Below are positions 18,373-29,377 of a stretch of DNA of 33,211 nucleotides, piece after piece. Source of the DNA: Comamonadaceae bacterium (GTDB lineage Bacteria; Pseudomonadota; Gammaproteobacteria; Burkholderiales; Burkholderiaceae_C); assembly GCA_947463025.1 (NCBI GenBank), contig CANHSE010000006.1, positions 1 to 33,211 of the forward strand, given 5' to 3'. Each line of letters starts with the position of its first letter. Position 1 is the first letter of the stretch. The notes beneath the pieces are model-generated. The model was not told where the DNA came from, did not search any database, and saw only the letters and a program-made list of their open reading frames with translations. The position numbers and the translations under genes were made by a program.

Positions 18373-19296
18373 ATGAACCGAATCGGACTCTGGATTTCCA
18401 CCGCCCTGGTAGCCCTCGTGCTGCTCACCTCCACCCTGTTCGTCGTGGATCAGCGCCAGTTCGGCGTGGTCTACGCCCTGGGCCAGATCAAGGAAGTGAT
18501 CACCGAACCGGGCCTGCACTTCAAGCTGCCGCCCCCGTTTCAGAACGTCAGCTACATCGACAAGCGCCTGCTCACCCTGGACAGCAGTGACACCGAACCC
18601 ATGCTCACGGCTGAAAAGCAGCGCGTGGTGATCGATTGGTTCGTGCGCTGGCGTATCAGCGATCCCTCGCAATACATCCGCAATGTCGGCCTGGACGAGG
18701 CCGCGGGTGCCAACCAGCTCAATCGCGTGGTGCGCAACGCCTTCCAGGAGGAGATCAACCGCCGCACCGTGCGCGAGCTGCTCTCCACCAGCCGCGAGCA
18801 GCTGATGGCGGACGTCAAGCGCGAGGTGCAGGAAGTGGTCAAGGGCACTAAGCCTTGGGGCGTGGATGTGGTGGACGTGCGGATCACGCGCGCCGACTAC
18901 GTCGAGGCCATCACCGAATCGGTTTATCGCCGTATGGAGGCCGAGCGCAAGCGTGTGGCCAACGAGCTGCGCTCCACCGGCGCCGCCGAAGGTGAGAAGA
19001 TTCGCGCCGACGCCGACCGCCAGCGCGAGGTCGCCATCGCCAATGCCTACCGTGACGCCCAGAAGATCAAGGGTGAGGGCGATGCCGAAGCCGCGCGCAT
19101 CTACAACGAGGCCTTCGGTCGCGATCCGCAGTTCGCCCAGTTCTATCGCAGCCTGGATGCCTACAAGGCCAGCTTCGGCCGCAAGGGGGATGTGATGGTG
19201 CTGGATCCGTCCTCCAGCGAGTTTTTCCGTAACTTCCGCGGAGCCGGTGCCGGCACCGCTGCTACCGCTGCTACCGCTGCTCCTGCGCGCAAATAA
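18373..19296 (+). CDS. hflC: FtsH protease modulator HflC
   Basis: HflC is the partner of HflK in the periplasm-facing SPFH cage that controls FtsH. The 307-residue product has one N-terminal membrane segment (about 5-23). The band-7 domain follows, with VVDQRQFGVVYALGQIKEVI, VVIDWFVRWRISDP, and the helical stretch RQREVAIANAYRDAQKIKGE. The ATG at 18373 is preceded by GGGAG about seven bases upstream. The last residues are a short Ala/Thr repeat (TAATAATAAPA), probably unstructured. A DUF2065 gene follows after eight bases. Confidence 0.97.
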   Translation: MNRIGLWISTALVALVLLTSTLFVVDQRQFGVVYALGQIKEVITEPGLHFKLPPPFQNVSYIDKRLLTLDSSDTEPMLTAEKQRVVIDWFVRWRISDPSQYIRNVGLDEAAGANQLNRVVRNAFQEEINRRTVRELLSTSREQLMADVKREVQEVVKGTKPWGVDVVDVRITRADYVEAITESVYRRMEAERKRVANELRSTGAAEGEKIRADADRQREVAIANAYRDAQKIKGEGDAEAARIYNEAFGRDPQFAQFYRSLDAYKASFGRKGDVMVLDPSSSEFFRNFRGAGAGTAATAATAAPARK

Positions 19297-19304
19297 GGCG
19301 CGGC

Positions 19305-19499
19305 GTGTCGTCTGAGGTGTTCTGGGCGGCGCTGGCCCTGGTGCTGGTGTTCGAGGGCTTGCTGCCGCTGCTGGCCCCCGGGCGCTGGCGCAGCACCTTC
19401 GAGCGCCTGGTGCTCCTGCGTGATGGCCAGCTGCGTTTCTTTGGCCTCCTGAGCGTCGTCCTGGGGCTGGCGCTGCTGGCATGGGTCACGGCGGCTTGA
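19305..19499 (+). CDS. DUF2065 (YjeT-like) small inner membrane protein
   Basis: This 64-residue protein has two predicted membrane segments, about 5-24 and 44-62. They are joined by a loop with conserved PLLAPGRWRSTFERL and RDGQLRFFGL features, which is the DUF2065 pattern. The function is unknown, but genes of this family commonly follow hflC. The start is GTG at 19305 with AAGG about six bases upstream. An inverted repeat that could end this transcript lies 25 bases after the stop. Confidence 0.88.
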   Translation: MSSEVFWAALALVLVFEGLLPLLAPGRWRSTFERLVLLRDGQLRFFGLLSVVLGLALLAWVTAA

Positions 19500-19524
19500 C
19501 CCGCTCCGGGAGCGCCTTGAGCAG

Positions 19525-19544
19525 ACCGGTAAACTACCGGTTTT
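19525..19544 (+). terminator. Perfect inverted repeat between DUF2065 gene and hisZ; terminator or operator
   Basis: ACCGGTA (19525-19531) and TACCGGT (19535-19541) are perfect 7-base arms around a three-base AAC centre, directly followed by TTT. As RNA it would form a short hairpin with a very short U tract, so it would be a weak intrinsic terminator for the hfl operon. Its position 18 bases before the hisZ ATG would also suit a protein-binding site acting on hisZ. Confidence 0.4.
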
Positions 19545-19561
19545 AACAGCCTGCCATTTTC

Positions 19562-22075
<2,514 letters not shown>

Positions 22076-22077
<2 letters not shown>

Positions 22078-22137
22078 GGTCCACCCCCGAAGCGCCTGTG
22101 GCGCATGAGGTCCGCCCCCGAAGCGCCTTTGGCGCTT
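22076..22137 (+). repeat. Direct duplication of a 31-base unit at the purA stop codon
   Basis: Two adjacent 31-base units (22076-22106 and 22107-22137) both begin GAGGTCC and differ at only three positions. The second unit supplies the left arm and most of the right arm of a perfect hairpin (GAAGCGCC, loop TTT, GGCGCTTC, ending at 22138). In the first unit the same arms are degraded. The first unit overlaps the last two bases of the purA stop codon. It looks like a partial tandem duplication of the left part of the repeat element that follows. Confidence 0.8.
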
Positions 22138-22197
22138 CCCCCTCAAGGGGGCGCCTCCGGCGGACTGGCGGAGCCAGATCCGCGGTGGCCCTGGAAG
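22107..22197 (+). repeat. Palindromic intergenic repeat, copy 1 (three hairpins)
   Basis: Three hairpins follow each other. The first is GAAGCGCC (22120-22127) with GGCGCTTC (22131-22138). The second is CCCCCT (22138-22143) with AGGGGG (22146-22151). The third is long: GCCTCC (22153-22158), GCGGA (22160-22164) and CTGGC (22165-22169), loop GGA, then GCCAG (22173-22177), TCCGC (22179-22183) and GGTGGC (22184-22189), with one T-T mismatch and single unpaired bases at 22159 and 22178. The same order of hairpins recurs at 27496-27580. No coding gene is seen here. It may end or protect the purA transcript. Confidence 0.85.
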
Positions 22198-22269
22198 GGC
22201 TTCCCCTCTGAGCGCGGACTGAGCGTGTGCTCGGCGCTGTGAAAGAATAGAACGAAGGAGACTGAAGCG

Positions 22270-22794
22270 ATGTTGACCGAAGACGGCAAGCACCTGTATG
22301 TGAGCTACGACGAATACCACAACCTGATCGAGAAGCTCGCGATCCGCGTGCATCAGTCGGGGTGGGAGTTCGACACCATCCTGTGTCTGGCCCGAGGCGG
22401 CATGCGCCCCGGCGACATCCTCAGTCGCATCTTCGACAAGCCGCTGGCCATCATGTCCACCAGCTCCTACCGCGCCGAAGCCGGCACGGTGCAGGGCAAC
22501 CTGGACATCGCCCGCTACATCACCACGCCCAAGGGCGAGATCGCGGGCCGCGTGCTGTTGGTGGACGATCTGGCCGACTCGGGCCACACCCTGCACAAGG
22601 TGGTGGATCTTCTGAAGAACAACTACAAGCCTATCTCCGAGCTGCGCAGCGCCGTGATCTGGACCAAAGGGCTGTCGACCTTCACGCCCGATTACTCGGT
22701 GGAATTCCTGCCGACCAACCCCTGGATCCACCAGCCCTTCGAGAGCTATGACGCACTCGGGCCGCAGCGCCTGCTGGAGAAGTGGAAGATCTGA
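22270..22794 (+). CDS. Phosphoribosyltransferase, purine-salvage type
   Basis: This 174-residue type I phosphoribosyltransferase has the PRPP-binding loop VLLVDDLADSGHTL at about 96-109 and an N-terminal CLARGGMRPGDILSR segment that would hold the pyrophosphate. The size and layout resemble xanthine or hypoxanthine-guanine phosphoribosyltransferases, and the nearby purA supports a purine role, but the base specificity cannot be read from sequence. The ATG at 22270 has AAGGAG nine bases upstream. The 192-base gap after purA holds the palindromic repeat and probably a promoter of its own near 22243-22248 (AAGAAT). A cystathionine lyase-like gene follows after 27 bases. Confidence 0.88.
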   Translation: MLTEDGKHLYVSYDEYHNLIEKLAIRVHQSGWEFDTILCLARGGMRPGDILSRIFDKPLAIMSTSSYRAEAGTVQGNLDIARYITTPKGEIAGRVLLVDDLADSGHTLHKVVDLLKNNYKPISELRSAVIWTKGLSTFTPDYSVEFLPTNPWIHQPFESYDALGPQRLLEKWKI

Positions 22795-22821
22795 TCCGAT
22801 CGCTGCCGCTACAGTCGCACG

Positions 22822-24027
22822 ATGCCTGATCGCATCACCGACCTGATCCATCACCCCTATGCCCCGCCTGAGGGCTTCGTAGCGCCGCAGCCCGGGGTCT
22901 TCAAGGCGTCGACCGTCATTTTTCCCAACGTCGCCGCGATGCGCGCGCGCGACTGGCGCGACAAGGCCGGCTACACCTACGGCCTGCACGGCACGCCCAC
23001 CACTTTTTTGCTCGAAGCGCGCATCGCGTCGCTGGAGTGCGGATCGCAGTGCGTGCTGGTGCCCAGCGGCCTGGCCGCGATCGCCAACGTGAATCTCGCG
23101 CTACTGGCCGCCGGCGGCGAGGTCTTGCTCCCGGACAACGCCTACGGCCCTTCGCTGGCGATGGCGCAGGGCGAATTGGCGCGGTGGGGCATCACCCACC
23201 AGCGCTATGACCCCCTGAACCCCGAGGACCTGCGCGCGCGACTGTCGCCGCGTACGCAGCTGGTGTGGCTAGAGGCCCCGGGCTCGGTCACGATGGAGTT
23301 TCCGCCGCTTCAGGCGCTGGCCGCGATCTGCCGTCAGCGCGGCGTGCTGACCGCCCTGGACAACACCTGGGGGGCTGGCCTGGCTTTCAATGGGTTCGAT
23401 CTGGCGGGCGCGCCGGGTGAGGGCGGTGGGGCCGACATCGTGGTCCAGGCCCTGACCAAGTACCCCAGCGGGGGCGGTGACGTTCTCATGGGCAGCATCG
23501 TCACCCGCGACGAGGCCCTGCACCTGCGCATCAAGGGGGCACACATGCGCCTGGGCTTGGGGGTCGCCGCCAACGACGCCGAGGCGGTGCTGCGCTCGCT
23601 GGCCAGCATCGATTTGCGTTACCGCGCCCACGACCGTGCGGCGCGCGAACTGGCGCGGTGGCTGCAGGCGCGGCCTGAGATCGCCCAAGTGCTGCACCCC
23701 GCCCTGGACGGTGCGCCTGGCCATGTGCATTGGCAGGCCTTGTGCGGGCCCCGTGACCTGGCGGCCGGCCTGTTCTCGGTGGTGTTTGATCCCCGCTATG
23801 CCCCGGCGCAGGTCGACGCCTTTTGCGACGGTCTGCGGCTGTTCAAGCTGGGGTATTCGTGGGGAGGGCCGATGAGCCTGGTTGTGCCCTACGACGTACC
23901 GTCGATGCGCAGCGCCGATCTGCGTACCTGGACGCAGCCGGGTGTGCTGGTGAGGTTCTCCATCGGCCTGGAGGCGGTGGCCGATTTGCAGGCCGATCTG
24001 GCGCAGGCGATGGCCCTGCTGAATTGA
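22822..24027 (+). CDS. metC: Cys/Met metabolism PLP-dependent enzyme, probably cystathionine beta-lyase
   Basis: The 401-residue product is a gamma-family PLP enzyme. It has YTYGLHGTPTTFLLEARIASLE, the PLP-stacking region PSGLAAIANVNLALL, Asp180 in ALDNTWGAGL, and the Schiff-base Lys213 in QALTKYPSGGGDVLMGS. GYSWGGPMSLVVP near the C-terminus fits cystathionine beta-lyases, which cleave cystathionine to homocysteine, pyruvate and ammonia. Other gamma-family activities cannot be excluded. The ATG at 22822 has no Shine-Dalgarno sequence. A TACAGT -10-like box at 22810-22815 is so close that the mRNA might be leaderless. Confidence 0.87.
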   Translation: MPDRITDLIHHPYAPPEGFVAPQPGVFKASTVIFPNVAAMRARDWRDKAGYTYGLHGTPTTFLLEARIASLECGSQCVLVPSGLAAIANVNLALLAAGGEVLLPDNAYGPSLAMAQGELARWGITHQRYDPLNPEDLRARLSPRTQLVWLEAPGSVTMEFPPLQALAAICRQRGVLTALDNTWGAGLAFNGFDLAGAPGEGGGADIVVQALTKYPSGGGDVLMGSIVTRDEALHLRIKGAHMRLGLGVAANDAEAVLRSLASIDLRYRAHDRAARELARWLQARPEIAQVLHPALDGAPGHVHWQALCGPRDLAAGLFSVVFDPRYAPAQVDAFCDGLRLFKLGYSWGGPMSLVVPYDVPSMRSADLRTWTQPGVLVRFSIGLEAVADLQADLAQAMALLN

Positions 24028-24044
24028 CGGACGCGCCGCGTCCG
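24028..24044 (+). terminator. Hairpin directly after metC
   Basis: CGGACGC (24028-24034) and GCGTCCG (24038-24044) form a perfect 7-base stem with a GCC loop, starting at the base after the metC stop codon. No T tract follows, so it is a poor intrinsic terminator, but it could stabilise the 3' end or support Rho-dependent termination. Confidence 0.4.
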
Positions 24045-24107
24045 CGTTGTCGCCGGTACGCCGGATCGCTTACATTGGCGCTATTGCACTGACGAAACGG
24101 AACACCT

Positions 24108-24299
24108 GTGGCCACACCCAATTACGGATACGAAAAGCGGCAACGCGAGCTGGCCAAGAAGAAAAAGAAGGAAGAAAAGCTGCGCGCCAAGTCTGAACGC
24201 AAGACCGGCGAAGGCGAGCCCCAGGGTGAGACGACGGAGGACGCCGAGGACGCTGGGGGCGCCCCCCCCGCGCCCGCGCAGCAGCAACCCGCGGCCTGA
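24108..24299 (+). CDS. Small lysine-rich conserved hypothetical protein
   Basis: The predicted 63-residue protein starts MATPNYGYEKRQRELAKKKKKEEK. The first half is a strongly basic helix with a five-lysine run, and the second half is acidic and Pro/Ala/Gln-rich (GETTEDAEDAGGAPP…). I recognise the N-terminal pattern (PNYxxEKRQRELAKKKKKEEK) as resembling short hypothetical proteins of betaproteobacteria, but no function is known to me. The basic half may bind nucleic acid or the ribosome; that is inference. The start is GTG at 24108 with GGAA about seven bases upstream. The end is 19 bases from the end of convergent pobA. Confidence 0.72.
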   Translation: MATPNYGYEKRQRELAKKKKKEEKLRAKSERKTGEGEPQGETTEDAEDAGGAPPAPAQQQPAA

Positions 24300-24318
24300 G
24301 CCCGGCGCGCGTCGATCC

Positions 24319-25593
<1,275 letters not shown>

Positions 25594-25599
25594 CGCACC

Positions 25600-26358
25600 A
25601 TGACGATAGCCAAGGCCGATTACATCGAGGGCATGGCCCGGGGGCTGGCAGTTCTGGAGTGTTTTGACACCGAACGCCAGCGCCTGAACGCCACCCTGGC
25701 CGCAGAGCGCGCGGGCTTGCCGCGCGCGGCCGCGCGCCGACACCTGCTCACGCTGGCGCACCTGGGGTATCTGGAGACCGATGGACGCCATTTCTGGCTG
25801 TCTCCCAAGGTGCTACGCTTTTCGGGCAGCTACCTGGCCTCGGCCCGGCTGCCGCGGGCGCTGCAGCCCACCCTGAACCGGCTGGCGGCCCAAACGGGCG
25901 ACTCCTACGCGGCGGCGCTGCTGGACGAAGACGAGGTGGTGATCGTGGCCCGCAGCGGGTCCACCCGGGTGCTGGCCTACGGGGTGCATTTGGGGGCGCG
26001 CCTGCCGGCGCATGCCACTTCCACCGGCCAGGTGCTGCTGGCGGCCTTGCCCAAGGGCCTGTTGACGGCGTGGCTCAAGGGCCGCACGCTGGCGCGCTTC
26101 ACGGCGCACACCACGGTGGATCCTCGCGAATTTCGCGCGCGGATCGACCAAACACGCAGCCTGGACTTTTGCGAGGCCGCCCAGGTCCATGAGCTGGGCG
26201 TGCATGCCCTGGCGGTGCCACTTCGCGACACGCGCGGGCGCACGGTGGCGGCACTGAATGTGGTGGTGGGCTCGGCCCGCGCCCAGGGCGGCACGCTGCA
26301 GCGCGAGCTCCTGCCCCTGCTGCAGGACGCCGCGCGCGAGTTGCGCGCGCTGCTCTGA
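25600..26358 (+). CDS. IclR-family transcriptional regulator, probably PobR/PcaR-like
   Basis: The 252-residue product has an N-terminal winged helix-turn-helix (about 8-75, DYIEGMARGLAVLECF … AAARRHLLTLAHLGYLE). The IclR effector-binding domain follows, with ARLPAHATSTGQVLLAALP and the C-terminal ALNVVVGSARA. The DYIEGMARGLAVLE opening resembles the PobR/PcaU/PcaR group, which respond to aromatic acids. Divergence from pobA makes it the likely activator of pobA in response to 4-hydroxybenzoate; this is inferred from context. I prefer the ATG at 25600 over an in-frame ATG at 25567, because the latter lies inside the inverted repeat. Confidence 0.88.
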   Translation: MTIAKADYIEGMARGLAVLECFDTERQRLNATLAAERAGLPRAAARRHLLTLAHLGYLETDGRHFWLSPKVLRFSGSYLASARLPRALQPTLNRLAAQTGDSYAAALLDEDEVVIVARSGSTRVLAYGVHLGARLPAHATSTGQVLLAALPKGLLTAWLKGRTLARFTAHTTVDPREFRARIDQTRSLDFCEAAQVHELGVHALAVPLRDTRGRTVAALNVVVGSARAQGGTLQRELLPLLQDAARELRALL

Positions 26359-26400
26359 TCCGGGCTCGGTGCGAGCGCCGGCGGGGCGCGGGGTCGCGCC

Positions 26401-26487
26401 TTATACGTGGCGCGAGATATGTAAACAACAAGATGTTCGTTGTCGTTTTATAACCAGAAACAGAGAATTCAGGCCGTCGTTATACGT
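26401..26487 (+). promoter_or_regulatory. A/T-rich control region of the sulfate transport operon
   Basis: The 139 bases before the binding-protein gene switch from GC-rich to A/T-rich at about 26401. An 8-base direct repeat TTATACGT occurs at 26401-26408 and 26480-26487. Between them lie the short dyad ACAAC (26425-26429) / GTTGT (26439-26443) and a -10-like TATAAC at 26449-26454 without a clear -35. This is the layout of an activator-dependent promoter, and CysB-type LysR control would be expected for a sulfate uptake operon. Confidence 0.45.
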
Positions 26488-26497
26488 AAGCCTGAAA

Positions 26498-27493
26498 ATG
26501 AAGTCCGCACTCAAGACCCTCATCGCCTCTCTCGCCTTGGCCGCCAGTGGCCTGACCAGCGCCCAGCAAACCCTGCTAAATGTCTCTTACGACGTGGCGC
26601 GCGAGTTCTACAAAGACATCAACGCGGCCTTTGTGCCCGCGTACAAAAAGGCCACGGGCCGCGACGTCAAGATCGATCAGGCCCATGGCGGCTCCTCGGC
26701 CCAGGCGCGTGCAGTGGCCGACGGCCTGGATGCCGATGTGGTGACTTTCAACACCACTACCGACATCGAGTTCCTGGCCGAAAAAGGCGTGGTGGCCAAG
26801 GACTGGGCGCGGCGGTTCCCGAATCAGGCGGCGCCGACCACGTCGACCATGCTGTTTCTCACCCGCAATGGCAACCCCAAGAACATCAAGGACTGGGACG
26901 ACCTGATTCGCCCCGACGTGAAGGTCGTGGTGGTCAACCCCAAGACCGGCGGTAATGGCCGCTACGCCTACCTGGCCGCCTGGGGCTACATCAAGAAAAA
27001 GGGCGGCACCGACGCCCAGGCCGCCGAGTTCGTGGCCAAGTTGTTCAAGAACGTGCCAGTCCTGGCGCGCGGCGGGCGTGATGCCACCACCGCCTTCTTG
27101 CAACGCAATATCGGCGATGCGCTGATCACCTTCGAATCCGAGGTGGTGTCGGTCGACAGGGAATTTGGCGCGAACAAGGTGGACATCGTGTATCCGTCCA
27201 TCAGCATCGTGGCCGAGAACCCGGTGGCCATCGTCGAGCGCACCGTGGCCAAGAAGGGGACGGGCGAGTTGGCCAAGGCCTACCTGGACTTCTTGTATTC
27301 GGAAGAAGGCCAGGAGATCGCGGCCAAGCACAACATCCGCCCGCGCAACCCAGCGGTCCTGAGGAAATACGCCAGCGCCTTCAAGCCGATTCCGCTGTTC
27401 ACCGTGCAGGAACTGTTTGGTTCGCTGTCTGAAGCCCAGAAGGTTCACTTCAACGACGGCGGGCAGTTCGACAAGATCTATACGGTCAAGTGA
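26498..27493 (+). CDS. sbp: Sulfate/thiosulfate ABC transporter periplasmic binding protein
   Basis: The 331-residue product has a Sec signal peptide (Lys start, hydrophobic core, cleavage after about SLTSA-like residues near 20-22, here GLTSAQ). The mature protein belongs to the Sbp/CysP family. It contains LLNVSYDVAREFYKDIN, a QAHGGSSAQARAV segment that contacts sulfate in Sbp, DADVVTFNTTTDIEFL, and NPKTGGNGRYAYLAAWGY. It captures sulfate in the periplasm for the CysTWA transporter encoded next. Sbp and CysP cannot be told apart safely. The ATG at 26498 is directly before the signal peptide. A palindromic repeat separates the gene from cysT. Confidence 0.94.
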   Translation: MKSALKTLIASLALAASGLTSAQQTLLNVSYDVAREFYKDINAAFVPAYKKATGRDVKIDQAHGGSSAQARAVADGLDADVVTFNTTTDIEFLAEKGVVAKDWARRFPNQAAPTTSTMLFLTRNGNPKNIKDWDDLIRPDVKVVVVNPKTGGNGRYAYLAAWGYIKKKGGTDAQAAEFVAKLFKNVPVLARGGRDATTAFLQRNIGDALITFESEVVSVDREFGANKVDIVYPSISIVAENPVAIVERTVAKKGTGELAKAYLDFLYSEEGQEIAAKHNIRPRNPAVLRKYASAFKPIPLFTVQELFGSLSEAQKVHFNDGGQFDKIYTVK

Positions 27494-27495
27494 AT

Positions 27496-27580
27496 CCCCC
27501 CCGACGCGCCTTCGGCGCCTCCCCCCAAGGGGGGCGCCAGCAGCGGACCGGCAAAGCCGGATCCGCGCTGGCTCTGGAAA
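27496..27580 (+). repeat. Palindromic intergenic repeat, copy 2 (between sbp and cysT)
   Basis: This copy has the same three-hairpin layout as the one after purA. GCGCC (27506-27510) pairs with GGCGC (27514-27518). CCCCCC (27521-27526) pairs with GGGGGG (27529-27534). The long hairpin is GCCAGC (27536-27541), GCGGA (27543-27547), CCGGC (27548-27552), loop AAA, GCCGG (27556-27560), TCCGC (27562-27566) and GCTGGC (27567-27572), with single unpaired A at 27542 and 27561. It starts two bases after the sbp stop codon and ends just before the cysT start. Lying inside the operon, it could stabilise the sbp part of the mRNA or reduce read-through into the permease genes. Confidence 0.85.
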
Positions 27581-27587
27581 ACACCCC

Positions 27588-28463
27588 ATGACTGCTGTTG
27601 CGACTGCGCCTAGCCCCCTCACTCGTTCTGCCGGAGGCCTGCGGGGGCGGCGAGTGCTCCCCGGATTCAACCTCACGCTGGGGTACACGCTGGTGTACCT
27701 CAGTCTCATCGTGCTCATTCCGCTGTCGGCGCTGGTTCTCAAGAGCCTCACGCTGACCTGGGATCAGTTCTGGGCCGCTATCAGCTCGCCACGGGTGTTG
27801 GCGTCTTACCGCCTGACCTTTGGTGCGTCTTTGATCGCGGCGCTGGTCAATGTGTTCGCAGGGCTGCTCGTGGCCTGGGTGTTGGTGCGCTATCGCTTTC
27901 CGGGCAAGCGCATCGTCGACGCGCTGGTGGACCTGCCGTTTGCGCTGCCCACGGCGGTGGCTGGGATTTCGCTGACCGCGCTGCTGGCGGGCAATGGCTG
28001 GATCGGTCAGTACCTGGAGCCTCTGGGGATCCAACTGGCGTTTAACCCCAACGGCGTGGTGATTGCCCTGATCTTCATTGGTTTGCCCTTCGTGGTGCGT
28101 ACCGTCCAGCCGGTACTGGAAGACACCGAGCGCGAGCTGGAAGAGGCGGCCATGTCGCTGGGCGCCACACGCTGGCAAACCTTTGCGCATGTGATCTTTC
28201 CGGCCATCGCGCCGGCGCTTCTCACGGGCTTTGCGATGGCGTTTGCGCGGGCGATCGGCGAGTACGGGTCGGTGATCTTCATCGCAGGCAATATGCCCAT
28301 GGTCTCCGAGATCACGCCGCTGATCATCATCGGCAAGCTCGAACAGTACGACGTCGCTGGCGCCACCGCCGTGGCGGTGGTGATGCTGGTGATGTCCTTT
28401 TTCATGCTGCTGGTGATCAACTCGCTGCAGTCCTGGCAACGCAAACGATCGGGGGCGGCATGA
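27588..28463 (+). CDS. cysT: Sulfate/thiosulfate ABC transporter permease CysT (CysU)
   Basis: This is one of two inner membrane permease subunits of the sulfate importer. The 291-residue product has about six membrane segments, beginning with [21 protein letters not shown] (residues about 28-48, broken here by description only). The cytoplasmic EAA loop for contact with CysA is [21 protein letters not shown], followed by the conserved [15 protein letters not shown]. The ATG at 27588 has no obvious Shine-Dalgarno sequence and lies 16 bases after the repeat's long hairpin. The stop overlaps the cysW start as ATGA. Confidence 0.95.
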   Translation: MTAVATAPSPLTRSAGGLRGRRVLPGFNLTLGYTLVYLSLIVLIPLSALVLKSLTLTWDQFWAAISSPRVLASYRLTFGASLIAALVNVFAGLLVAWVLVRYRFPGKRIVDALVDLPFALPTAVAGISLTALLAGNGWIGQYLEPLGIQLAFNPNGVVIALIFIGLPFVVRTVQPVLEDTERELEEAAMSLGATRWQTFAHVIFPAIAPALLTGFAMAFARAIGEYGSVIFIAGNMPMVSEITPLIIIGKLEQYDVAGATAVAVVMLVMSFFMLLVINSLQSWQRKRSGAA

Positions 28464-29377
28464 GCGGCGCGACGTCTTCGGTGCGCCGTCTCTCCACCAC
28501 CGAGGCGCCGTGGGTGCGCTGGACGCTGATTGGCCTGGCGCTGGTGTTTCTGCTGCTGTTTCTGGTGCTGCCGCTGGCGGCGGTGTTTGCCGAAGCCCTG
28601 CGCAAGGGCGTGGGCGCCTACCTGGACGGTCTGCGCGAGCCGGATGCCTGGTCCGCGATCCGTCTCACGCTGATCACCGCCGCCATCGCCGTGCCCCTGA
28701 ACCTGGTGTTCGGTGTGTCAGCGGCTTGGTGCATCGCCAAGTACGAGTTTCGCGGCAAGGCTTTCCTCACCACCTTGGTGGACCTGCCGTTCTCGATCTC
28801 GCCGGTGGTGGCGGGGCTGATGTATGTGCTGGTGTTCGGCGCGCAGGGCTGGCTGGGCCCCTGGCTCGAATCGCATGACATCAAGATCGTCTTCGCCGTG
28901 CCTGGCATCGTGTTGGCCACGGTGTTCGTGACCTTTCCCTTTATCGCGCGCGAGCTGATTCCGCTGATGCAGGCCCAGGGCAACGAGGAAGAACAGGCGG
29001 CCATCGTGCTGGGTGCGAGCGGCTGGCAAACCTTCTGGTACGTGACGCTGCCCAATATCAAATGGGGCCTGATCTATGGCGTCATCCTGTGCAACGCCCG
29101 GGCCATGGGCGAGTTCGGTGCGGTGTCGGTGGTGTCGGGGCATATCCGGGGGCAGACCAACACCATGCCGCTGCACGTCGAGATTCTTTACAACGAGTAT
29201 CAATCGGTGGCGGCCTTCGCGGTGGCCTCGCTGCTGGCGTTACTGGCGCTGGTCACGCTGGTGATCAAGTCCGTGGCCGAGTGGAAACACGAGCGGGAGA
29301 TGAAGGCTGCGTCGGCCCTGCCGCCCGAGCAACCCGCGTCATGGGCGCCCCCGGGCGCCATCAAGGAAGCATCATGA
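28460..29377 (+). CDS. cysW: Sulfate/thiosulfate ABC transporter permease CysW
   Basis: This is the second permease subunit, forming the channel with CysT. The 305-residue product has about six membrane segments, a [20 protein letters not shown] region typical of CysW, and the EAA loop [40 protein letters not shown] follows. The cytoplasmic C-terminal tail is charged, then Pro/Ala-rich. The start shares ATGA with the end of cysT, and the stop shares ATGA with the start of cysA, so all three are translationally coupled. Confidence 0.96.
   Translation: MSGATSSVRRLSTTEAPWVRWTLIGLALVFLLLFLVLPLAAVFAEALRKGVGAYLDGLREPDAWSAIRLTLITAAIAVPLNLVFGVSAAWCIAKYEFRGKAFLTTLVDLPFSISPVVAGLMYVLVFGAQGWLGPWLESHDIKIVFAVPGIVLATVFVTFPFIARELIPLMQAQGNEEEQAAIVLGASGWQTFWYVTLPNIKWGLIYGVILCNARAMGEFGAVSVVSGHIRGQTNTMPLHVEILYNEYQSVAAFAVASLLALLALVTLVIKSVAEWKHEREMKAASALPPEQPASWAPPGAIKEAS

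Noticed and set aside
17164-19482. Antisense open frame of 772 codons opposite hflK and hflC
   Set aside because: hflK, hflC and the DUF2065 gene are certain on the plus strand. The antisense translation has shadow composition.
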